This document shows positions 1-4,659 of a stretch of DNA of 6,957 nt, one piece after another. The first letter of the stretch is position 1. Every line of letters begins with the position of its first letter. The stretch comes from CAZEVI01 sp964515615 (GTDB taxonomy: Bacteria; Patescibacteriota; UBA1384; XYA2-FULL-43-10; CAINNR01). Under the pieces are notes generated by a model, which saw nothing but the letters and a program-made list of their open reading frames with translations, did not search any database and was not told the DNA's origin. Location: positions 1-6,957 of the forward strand of contig CAZEVI010000033.1 of assembly GCA_964515615.1 (NCBI GenBank), read 5' to 3'. Position numbers and translations under genes: made by a program.

Positions 1-58
1 AGTCTAATATTTCTTTTTCAGCTCGAACAGAAGGGAGTTCCAAAGTTTGGATGCTCAC
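1..58 (-). CDS. possible 5' end of a gene running off the left edge
   Basis: Reading leftward, a frame opens just after an in-frame TAA and stays open to the window edge. A GTG at 58-56 would start a product beginning VSIQTLELPSVRAEKEILD. It follows the 55-residue membrane protein gene by 26 nt on the same strand, so it could be the next gene of that transcript. There is no good ribosome binding site (only GAG a few bases upstream) and only 19 codons are visible, so neither function nor reality of the gene can be settled. A competing plus-strand frame ends at 71. Confidence 0.25.
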   Translation of the reverse strand, partial: MSIQTLELPSVRAEKEILD

Positions 59-84
59 TTTGCTCGAATAGACTGAAGATTAAA

Positions 85-252
85 CTATTTCTTTTCGTCG
101 GTAAAAATCGCCCAAATACCAAGAACCGCCGCTACAACCAACCAAGATGATGCCGCCAACCAAACACTAACCGAAAGCGCATCAAACAATGCTAAAACTA
201 CTGCGATAACTGATGCCCAGAAAAGTACTGAAGCAAGAGCTTTACTTTTCAT
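85..252 (-). CDS. small two-helix membrane protein, 55 aa, unknown function
   Basis: ATG at 252-250 is preceded 4 nt upstream by GGGAGG, a strong Shine-Dalgarno sequence, and the frame runs to TAG at 87-85. The product starts MKSKALASVL and ends WAIFTDEKK. Two hydrophobic segments (about residues 5-27 and 30-50) are separated by only a couple of residues, so it is probably a helical hairpin with both ends on the same side, and the charged ends (MKSK and TDEKK) suggest a cytoplasmic location for them. No catalytic or binding motif is visible and I do not recognise a family. It is real because of the clean RBS, the coherent hydrophobic pattern and a possible promoter about 60 bp upstream. It sits downstream of the ABC exporter operon on the same strand, but a separate promoter makes it probably an independent unit. 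Confidence 0.7.
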   Translation of the reverse strand: MKSKALASVLFWASVIAVVLALFDALSVSVWLAASSWLVVAAVLGIWAIFTDEKK

Positions 253-315
253 TCTTCCTCCCTGCTAAACACTAACTTAGAATTTTCAAGTTAATGTTTG
301 TTAATTATTTCTTTT

Positions 316-321
316 ATTGTA
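316..321 (-). promoter_or_regulatory. possible extended -10 for the 55-aa membrane protein gene
   Basis: Read on the minus strand, TACAAT is preceded by TGA, giving an extended -10 (TGnTACAAT). No convincing -35 is seen at 17-18 bp. The expected start near 309 would leave a leader of about 57 nt carrying the GGGAGG site. Confidence 0.4.
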
Positions 322-396
322 TCACATTATCAAACTCGTAAGATAAACTTCTTGTGTTTTTGTTAATATTTATCCATATGTCAGCCGCGAGAATTT

Positions 397-1473
397 TTAT
401 TCATCCGAGAGTTTGAATTTGTAAATTGAAACTAAAAGTGCAATCGCAATCCAAGCGACAATAATAACAGAATTTTTTGGCGTCAAAAAAGGCGAAGTTC
501 CTTCAAGCATTACATTGCGGATAATCCGCAAAAGCGGCGACAGCGGCAAATATTGAACAAATGTGTACAACCATTTTGGTAATGAGTCGATTGGAAAAAA
601 CACTCCGGCCAAAAACATCATTGGAATTGTGATTGCCGTCGCCATCCCCTGCGCAGCATCGGCGGTTTTGGAAAACGAAGCAACAACAAATCCCAGAAGC
701 TGAAAAAGAAAGGCGCCGACTAGGACAACTGGCAGCAAAATAAAAATATTTCCGTATATATGAGCGTCAAAAAGGTATTTACCAACCCCGAGAATAATAA
801 TTATTTGAATTAGGTTTATAACCAGTCGCGAAAAAACTTCCGCCAAAACAAATTTCCAGCTTTTTACCGGGGTGGTGGTAATCCTCTTCAAAATCTTGTC
901 TTCGCGATATTTGGCCATTGAAACACCAAGGCCGATGACAGATGAATTCATTAACGCCAAACCGAGAACGCCGGCCAAAACAAAATCAAAATATGTCAAA
1001 GTGCGATTGCTAACCGGCTCAAGTGTTGAAGAAAAAATTGGCTCTGAATTTTGAATTTGATAGTTTACCGAAGTTAAATATTGGTTCACAATCCCCGACA
1101 AACTGGAATATACTTGACCGCCCGGATCATAGATAATTTCAACTTGTTTTGGCGCAGTTGGGCTGGTGGAACCAAAATTTTTCGGAATATATACTACCGC
1201 CGAAATTATACTTCGCTGAATTTCATCTTTGGCAGCCGGCAGGTCGCTTTCGGTTTGGATTTTAAAAACATCGGTTTTTTCCAAAGTCGTAACCAGCCCT
1301 TGGGAAATTTGGTTGTTTGATTTATCGATAACCGCGATTGTTCCGATGTTGGTATTTTTACCGAAAAACAAGCCAAAAATCGCTGTAAACATTAGCGGGA
1401 AAAAGAGTACCCAAAAAAGTGCTTGACGATTTCTAGCCAACATTTTCAAATCTGAAATAAATAATTTCCACAT
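397..1473 (-). CDS. ABC-2 type transporter permease (DrrB/YhgE-like exporter subunit)
   Basis: This is a 358-residue membrane subunit of an ABC exporter. The layout is typical of the ABC-2 family: a cytoplasmic amphipathic start (MWKLFISDLKMLARNRQALF), TM1 at about 17-38 containing the FFPLMF pattern, a large extracytoplasmic domain (about 39-160), then five more helices at about 162-184, 209-231, 241-265, 272-296 and 334-352. The charged loop AKYREDKILKRITTTPV (187-203) between TM2 and TM3 is the likely coupling helix that contacts the ATPase. Its ATG lies 1 nt after the stop of the ATPase gene, and its AAGGA ribosome site is inside the last ATPase codons, so translation is probably coupled. 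With one permease and one ATPase gene, a heterotetramer of two of each is expected. The exported substrate cannot be read from the sequence. No terminator is evident after the gene. Confidence 0.9.
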   Translation of the reverse strand: MWKLFISDLKMLARNRQALFWVLFFPLMFTAIFGLFFGKNTNIGTIAVIDKSNNQISQGLVTTLEKTDVFKIQTESDLPAAKDEIQRSIISAVVYIPKNFGSTSPTAPKQVEIIYDPGGQVYSSLSGIVNQYLTSVNYQIQNSEPIFSSTLEPVSNRTLTYFDFVLAGVLGLALMNSSVIGLGVSMAKYREDKILKRITTTPVKSWKFVLAEVFSRLVINLIQIIIILGVGKYLFDAHIYGNIFILLPVVLVGAFLFQLLGFVVASFSKTADAAQGMATAITIPMMFLAGVFFPIDSLPKWLYTFVQYLPLSPLLRIIRNVMLEGTSPFLTPKNSVIIVAWIAIALLVSIYKFKLSDE

Positions 1474-1474
1474 A

Positions 1475-2389
1475 TTAATCCTTAATAGTTTTTCCGGTTA
1501 GTTCTATGAACAAATCCTCCAAAGTTGCTCGGCCGACAGTTAAACTTTCGGGGTTTATTGTCTGAACAGTTTTCAACGCTTTATTTAATTTTTCTTGTGT
1601 TTCTATCTTTAAAGTATATTTGTTTTCTTTGCCGAAAACATTTTCAACCTCTGAATATTTTTTTAGCTCGGATAGCTTTTGTTGGCTGATTTTTTTAACA
1701 ATAAATGAGATTGAATAAGGAAAATGCGATTGCTCAATTAATTTATGAGTTTCGTCTAAAACCAAAATTTTGCCGGTTTCCATAATTGCTACCCGATCGC
1801 AAAGAATCTCTGCTTCTTCCATATAATAAGTTGCCAAAATGATTGTCTTGCCTTGATTTTTTATTTTGGAGATTAAATCCCACAAATTTCTTCGTGCTAT
1901 CGGATCAAGACCGGTTGTTGGCTCATCCAAAAAAACCACTTCCGGATCGTTGACTAGGCTAGCGATGATTGAAAAACGCTGTTTTTGACCACCCGAGAGA
2001 TTGCCAATTAGACTGGCTGATTTTTCTTCCAGACCGACCATCTTTAAAAGCTCTTTGGATGAGAGATTTTTTGAGTAAAAACTGGCAAACAGATCAAGAA
2101 TTTCTTTAAGAGTCAAAAAATGATAATAAGCCGACGATTGCAATTGAACTCCGATTCGCTCTTTAATTGTATTTCGATCTTTAACAATATCGCAGTCGAG
2201 AACTTCAATTTTGCCCTTTGTCGGATGTCGAAGACCCTCAATCATCTCCAAAGTTGTAGTTTTACCAGCGCCGTTTTCACCCAAAAGACCAAAAATTTCC
2301 CCTTTTCTGACTTCAAAATAGATGTCATCTACGGCAATTAACTTGCCATATTTTTTGCTTAAATTTTCGACAGAAATTACATTCGCCAT
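1475..2389 (-). CDS. ABC transporter ATP-binding protein (DrrA/CcmA type) with a Tyr in the H-loop
   Basis: This 304-residue nucleotide-binding subunit powers the permease encoded just downstream. Visible motifs are Walker A GENGAGKTT (37-45), Q-loop Gln84 in VQLQSS, signature LSGGQ (131-135), Walker B VVFLDEP (151-157, Glu156 as catalytic base) and D-loop GLD (160-162). The C-terminal part, about 80 residues ending in ATLEDLFIELTG, is the extension characteristic of DrrA/NodI-type exporters. The switch region reads ATYYMEEAE, where the family has ATHYMEEAE: position 188 is Tyr (codon TAT at 1828-1826) instead of the histidine that contacts the ATP gamma-phosphate. The start ATG has no Shine-Dalgarno sequence but lies about 4 nt after the predicted transcription start, so the message is probably leaderless or nearly so. 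Family assignment is firm; activity of the variant is uncertain. Confidence 0.93.
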   Translation of the reverse strand: MANVISVENLSKKYGKLIAVDDIYFEVRKGEIFGLLGENGAGKTTTLEMIEGLRHPTKGKIEVLDCDIVKDRNTIKERIGVQLQSSAYYHFLTLKEILDLFASFYSKNLSSKELLKMVGLEEKSASLIGNLSGGQKQRFSIIASLVNDPEVVFLDEPTTGLDPIARRNLWDLISKIKNQGKTIILATYYMEEAEILCDRVAIMETGKILVLDETHKLIEQSHFPYSISFIVKKISQQKLSELKKYSEVENVFGKENKYTLKIETQEKLNKALKTVQTINPESLTVGRATLEDLFIELTGKTIKD

Positions 2390-2399
2390 TTACAAATTG

Positions 2400-2429
2400 A
2401 TATTAACATACACCGACAGCAAATTTCAA
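2400..2429 (-). promoter_or_regulatory. promoter of the ABC exporter operon, predicted near-leaderless transcript
   Basis: On the minus strand a -35 TTGAAA (2429-2424), an 18-bp spacer and an extended -10 TGT-TAATAT (-10 at 2405-2400) precede the ATPase gene. The expected start near 2393 leaves about 4 nt before the ATG. That fits the absence of any ribosome binding site there. Confidence 0.65.
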
Positions 2430-2431
2430 CA

Positions 2432-2469
2432 AAAAAAATCACCACTGATTACTCGCTGGTGATTTTTTT
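2432..2469 (-). terminator. rho-independent terminator after the RRM gene
   Basis: Two 13-base arms (2432-2444 and 2457-2469) are perfect complements with core TCACCA/TGGTGA flanked by A and T runs, around a 12-nt loop. On the minus strand the stem ends in a run of T, 7 bp after the stop codon of the RNA-binding protein gene. The A run on the other side could also make it work in the opposite direction. Confidence 0.85.
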
Positions 2470-2475
2470 GAAAGC

Positions 2476-2907
2476 TTAGTAGTTTCGGTTGAAACCACCG
2501 CGTCGATCATTGTCTCTGTCATTGCGTTCGACTTTTGGTCGAGCAACATTAACAACAATCTTGCGGCCGTCAACTTCTTGGCCATTCATTGCTTCAATTG
2601 CCTTCTGTGCTTGACCAGCATTGGCAGCTGTAACAAATCCAAAGCCTTTTGATCTGCCTTCGTTAAACTTGTCTGTAATAACAACTGCTTCTACAACTTC
2701 AACACCTTCAACTTCGGAGAAAACTTCACCGAGTTTAGCGTTGTCAACTGAGAAAGGCAGATTGCCAACATAGAGTTTGTTTCCTTCGGTCTGACTATCG
2801 TCTGATTTTGCCGGCTTTGCAGCTGGTGTTTCATCAGCGGTGTCATCCGAGACATCTTCTGTCGCTTCGTCAGCGACATCAGTCATGTCTTTGTCATCAT
2901 CACTCAT
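2476..2907 (-). CDS. single-RRM RNA-binding protein with acidic N-terminal tail
   Basis: This 143-residue protein carries one RNA recognition motif. RNP2 is LYVGNL (45-50) and RNP1 is SKGFGFV (86-92), with the RNA-stacking aromatics Tyr46, Phe89 and Phe91 all present; the fold spans about 44-124. Residues 1-42 form a disordered, strongly acidic tail (SDDDKDMTD..., about a third Asp or Glu), and the end (ERNDRDNDRRGGFNRNY) is a short Arg/Gly/Asn-rich tail. Bacterial single-RRM proteins such as the cyanobacterial Rbp family bind single-stranded RNA and are often cold-regulated; the acidic extension is unlike those short Rbp proteins. The ATG has a good AAGGA site 5 nt upstream. The gene is monocistronic, with its own promoter, a long structured leader and a terminator, which suggests control at the level of its own mRNA. 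Confidence 0.92.
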   Translation of the reverse strand: MSDDDKDMTDVADEATEDVSDDTADETPAAKPAKSDDSQTEGNKLYVGNLPFSVDNAKLGEVFSEVEGVEVVEAVVITDKFNEGRSKGFGFVTAANAGQAQKAIEAMNGQEVDGRKIVVNVARPKVERNDRDNDRRGGFNRNY

Positions 2908-3044
2908 TCAATTCCTTTACCCAAAAACGGGTAGTCGTTGCGTTTAAAAACGCAACGAAATTACAAATTCGATCGACCCAAGTTGCATCCCCAATTTGCT
3001 TTTGAGTACCAATGTCCCTAAAACCAATAGAGTTTCCAACTTTC
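2908..3044 (-). promoter_or_regulatory. long structured 5' leader of the RRM gene
   Basis: From the predicted start near 3044 to the ATG there are about 137 nt. Two adjacent hairpins lie at its end: arms CGTTGCGTTT and AAACGCAACG at 2936-2957 (10 complementary bases), then TACCC/GGGTA at 2918-2933. The base of the second touches the AAGGA ribosome site (2917-2913). A further AAGTTG/CAACTT pairing is possible upstream. It does not match any riboswitch I recognise. Confidence 0.5.
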
Positions 3045-3050
3045 GTATGT

Positions 3051-3079
3051 AGTATAGCAAATCGACATTCAAAAGTCAA
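3051..3079 (-). promoter_or_regulatory. sigma70-type promoter of the RRM gene
   Basis: Minus strand: -35 TTGACT (3079-3074), exact 17-bp spacer, -10 TATACT (3056-3051). The expected start is near 3044. Confidence 0.8.
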
Positions 3080-3119
3080 CAGGCGAGGGCAAAAGAAAAA
3101 AGAATAGAATTTTTCATTA

Positions 3120-3242
3120 TCAAAATGCAAGTGCTTTTTCTGCCACAGATGACATTAATTTTACACCAGAAAAATTACCGATTGTCCTTACGCCATCGAG
3201 TTTAATATTTGTACCACCAGAAGAAATTAGAATATTTTTCAT
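3120..3242 (-). pseudogene. truncated CoaB-like (phosphopantothenoylcysteine synthetase domain) remnant
   Basis: A 40-codon frame begins MKNILISSGGTNIKLDGVRT and ends ALAF before TGA. Its start matches the N-terminus of the DNA/pantothenate metabolism flavoprotein (CoaB) domain, which usually reads like KILITSGGT..PIDxVRxItNFSSGxxGxxiAExAL: the SGGT loop, the D-x-VR pair and GNFSG are all recognisable in order. The real domain is about 180-220 residues, so more than four fifths is missing, and no other frame continues it; the DNA beyond becomes the RRM promoter. One residue of the NFSSG loop is also lost. There is no Shine-Dalgarno sequence. I read it as a decayed remnant; expression as a short peptide is possible but unlikely. 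Confidence 0.5.
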
Positions 3243-3340
3243 AACTAAAATGTTATTTCAATTGATCTTTGAATTAAAAATAGCACAGTTTAAATTTCAG
3301 CCAAAGATTTTAAAAAAATCGCTCTAAAAGCAACAAAATT

Positions 3341-3362
3341 TTCATGGTTCCCGGATAGAGAT
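3341..3362 (-). repeat. displaced copy of the tRNA-Gln 3' end (att-like direct repeat)
   Basis: These 22 bases match 3769-3790 with one mismatch (A instead of G at 3355). The matching stretch covers part of the T-stem, the 3' acceptor strand, the discriminator base, CCA and four bases beyond. No other tRNA parts are nearby, so this is a fragment duplicated from the tRNA 3' end, in the same orientation. Confidence 0.75.
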
Positions 3363-3374
3363 CTCGGGCGTCTA

Positions 3375-3642
3375 TTATTTTTTATCTAGAAAATCTTTAA
3401 TTATATACTTTAAGCTAACTTTGCCTTTTGCAGTCTTGAAATATTTTTCACGCCTTTCGGCATCAATTTTTGATAAAATGCCCTTCAAAATAAATCAATC
3501 CAATTGGCAATCTTTTTGCGGTTGAAACATTTTTGCCAGATTGATGCTCTTTTACCCGACGTCTCAAATCATTGGTGCTTCCAATGTAAAATTTTCCATC
3601 TTTTTCGGACAAAAGAATGTAAACATAATAAAATTTCATCAT
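3375..3642 (-). pseudogene. frameshifted GIY-YIG family endonuclease
   Basis: Starting at ATG 3642-3640 the frame reads MMKFYYVYILLSEKDG, then FYIGSTNDLRRRVKEH: the GIY-YIG core (VYIL and YIG strands), with an Arg of the NDLRRR segment as the usual catalytic arginine. It hits TGA at 3465-3463 after 59 codons. Moving by one base near 3474-3487 (one base too many in GGG or TTTT) gives ILSKIDAERREKYFKTAKGK and a stop at 3377-3375. That is exactly the LSKxDAxxREKYxKT tail of small UPF0213/YhbQ-like GIY-YIG proteins. Repaired, the protein would be 88 residues, a normal length. Family members cut DNA and many are mobile. The gene lies between the tRNA-Gln and a copy of its 3' end. A one-base assembly error is the main alternative to true inactivation. 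Confidence 0.85.
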
Positions 3643-3651
3643 ATTTATTTA

Positions 3652-3685
3652 GCCCTAAACCAGTCGCTTCGCTCCGGTATAGGGC
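3652..3685 (-). other. stable hairpin just upstream of the GIY-YIG gene
   Basis: On the minus strand GCCCTA (3685-3680) pairs with TAGGGC (3657-3652), then ACCGG with CTGGT inside, capped by a GC-GAA-GC tip. It lies 10 bp before the nuclease start codon and overlaps by one base the inverted repeat at 3685-3694. It lacks a T-run, so it is not a terminator for the tRNA. It could be a structural end or recognition site of the putative element. Confidence 0.45.
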
Positions 3686-3774
3686 ATGAACCACGATTTT
3701 TTAACAATAAATAATTGTTCTTATCTTTGGCTTACCATGATACCCGAACAAATAAAATTTGTGAGTGGTTCATG
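3685..3774. repeat. 10-bp perfect inverted repeat next to the tRNA-Gln 3' end
   Basis: CATGAACCAC at 3685-3694 is the exact reverse complement of GTGGTTCATG at 3765-3774. The right arm overlaps two bases of the encoded CCA and the copied tail of the tRNA end. The 70 bp between arms contain a small AACAAT/ATTGTT palindrome and no gene. Confidence 0.55.
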
Positions 3775-3790
3775 GTTCCCGGGTAGAGAT
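3769..3790 (-). repeat. parent copy of the 22-bp direct repeat within tRNA-Gln
   Basis: This is the intact tRNA counterpart of the fragment at 3341-3362, with one base difference in 22. The distance between equivalent positions of the copies is 428 bp. Confidence 0.75.
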
Positions 3791-3846
3791 TCGAACTCCA
3801 ATTGACTGGACCAAAACCAGCTGTCCTACCATTAGACGACCCGGGA
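3773..3846 (-). tRNA. tRNA-Gln (anticodon UUG), CCA encoded
   Basis: A complete cloverleaf is seen. The acceptor TCCCGGG pairs with CCCGGGA, followed by discriminator A and encoded CCA. The D-arm is GTCT/GGAC with loop AATGGTA, the anticodon stem is GCTGG/CCAGT with loop TTTTGGT, so positions 34-36 are TTG and it reads CAA (and CAG by wobble) glutamine codons. The T-arm is TGGAG-TTCGAAT-CTCTA. The length is 74 nt with CCA. Its promoter lies 15 bp upstream, back-to-back with that of the 165-residue protein gene. Confidence 0.95.
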
Positions 3847-3860
3847 GTGCATGTATAGGT

Positions 3861-3889
3861 ATAATAGCAAAAACCTGCTGTTTTTCCAA
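3861..3889 (-). promoter_or_regulatory. promoter of tRNA-Gln
   Basis: Minus strand: -35 TTGGAA (3889-3884), 17-bp spacer, -10 TATTAT (3866-3861). Predicted start is near 3854, giving a pre-tRNA leader of about 8 nt. Confidence 0.75.
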
Positions 3890-3892
3890 GTG

Positions 3893-3922
3893 TTGACAGC
3901 AGTATATATTATATAGTATATT
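3893..3922 (+). promoter_or_regulatory. promoter of the 165-aa protein gene
   Basis: Consensus -35 TTGACA (3893-3898) and -10 TATATT (3917-3922) with an 18-bp spacer in a run of alternating T/A. Its -35 is only 3 bp from the -35 of the divergent tRNA promoter, so the two may compete for polymerase. Confidence 0.7.
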
Positions 3923-3954
3923 CCGCCTAGAGACATCAACGAAGGAGGGACAAA

Positions 3955-4452
3955 ATGATCCGATTGCCAAGATGCGTTAATCCAGAGTTTTCTTGGCGAG
4001 GAAATCATGCCTTATATCTGGTCAATAAGGAAATTTCACTTCGTGATTCCACCTTTGCCGATTATATTCTGACAATTCTTCCGATTGATATCAGTGACGA
4101 CGAAGATCCTTACGTTTCTATCGGCGGCTGCGAATCAACAACTGCTTTTCCTAATGATTTAAAAAAAACATTTCTAGAATTGAAACTTGTCCAAGGAAGA
4201 GAAGATACAATCGAAAGTTTTTGTAACCAGTTACAATCATCACTTCAAGAGTTGCAGCAAGCGATAAAATGTTTTAGCGCTGAAAATAATCGGCAATACT
4301 GGATGGCAATTATCCCGCCGCTCAATTTGCAAGTTTCACCAGTGTTTATGATCGACGAAGCCGTAGTTGATCATGCCATAATTAGCAAGGAAGAAGCGAT
4401 CGGCCTTTTTCTTGGAAAAATCGATGAATTGGCAGTCAGTTTAACCCAATGA
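3955..4452 (+). CDS. acidic soluble protein of unknown function, 165 aa
   Basis: I do not recognise this protein. It starts at ATG 3955 with a textbook AAGGAGGG site 5-6 nt upstream, under a strong promoter, and ends 36 bp before a strong terminator, so it is a well-expressed single-gene unit. There is no signal peptide or membrane helix. Visible parts are an N-terminal section with scattered aromatics (1-43), an acidic patch DISDDEDPY (45-53), a probable amphipathic helix rich in Glu and Gln (about 82-110, ESFCNQLQSSLQELQQAIKC), then WMAIIPPLNLQVSPVFMIDE (116-135), which looks like beta strands, and a C-terminal helix (144-163). Four cysteines (7, 59, 90, 106) are not in a metal-binding spacing. 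Function cannot be inferred from the neighbours. Confidence 0.85.
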   Translation: MIRLPRCVNPEFSWRGNHALYLVNKEISLRDSTFADYILTILPIDISDDEDPYVSIGGCESTTAFPNDLKKTFLELKLVQGREDTIESFCNQLQSSLQELQQAIKCFSAENNRQYWMAIIPPLNLQVSPVFMIDEAVVDHAIISKEEAIGLFLGKIDELAVSLTQ

Positions 4453-4488
4453 TGTATCAAATCCTTACAAACGTTTTCTTTACAAACT

Positions 4489-4510
4489 ACCCGCACAACT
4501 GCGGGTTTTT
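4489..4510 (+). terminator. rho-independent terminator after the 165-aa gene
   Basis: ACCCGCA and TGCGGGT form a 7-bp GC-rich stem around the loop CAAC, followed by four T. Confidence 0.85.
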
Positions 4511-4525
4511 AAATAGCAAATAGCA

Positions 4526-4559
4526 AAGGAAACAAGGGGACGGTTCTCTTTTGGCTACC
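4526..4559. other. possible mobile-element remnant around a GGGGACGGTTCTC motif
   Basis: The sequence AAGGGGACGGTTCTCTTTTG resembles motifs I associate with REP-associated Y1 transposases (IS200-like) in many bacteria, where GGGGACGGTTC lies near element ends. No transposase frame remains here. On the minus strand an open frame runs through 4641-4486 (with IDYVIENVKVTNVVAKREPS) but has no start, RBS or recognisable domain. The rest of the interval 4453-4640 holds only the terminator and AT-rich spacer. Confidence 0.3.
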
Positions 4560-4640
4560 ACATTCGTAACTTTTACGTTTTCAATGACATAATCAATTTG
4601 CGCCAGTCTACCACAACTGTTTATTTTGTTCTGTCTAATT

Positions 4641-4659
4641 AAAAAACCCTAAGCAGTCG
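4641..4659 (-). terminator. rnpB: rnpB P1 3' strand plus T-run, probable terminator
   Basis: The 3' strand of the 13-bp P1 helix is followed at once by six T (4646-4641 on the minus strand). No separate hairpin follows, so P1 closing, or a local hairpin including it, together with this U-tract, probably ends transcription. Confidence 0.45.

Noticed and set aside
3..71. Plus-strand frame open from the left edge to TAG at 71
   Set aside because: Only 22 codons without recognisable features; no better supported than the minus-strand alternative, and the neighbouring genes all run leftward.
872..1426. Three plus-strand frames within the ABC permease gene
   Set aside because: They are antisense to a clear membrane protein gene and show no ribosome sites or motifs.
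2900..3130. 76-codon minus-strand frame across the RRM gene leader
   Set aside because: It spans the predicted RRM promoter and leader, has no ribosome site, and its residues resemble no family; it is best explained by the untranslated region.
3770..3970. 66-codon minus-strand frame
   Set aside because: It covers the tRNA-Gln gene and both promoters; it is a chance frame.
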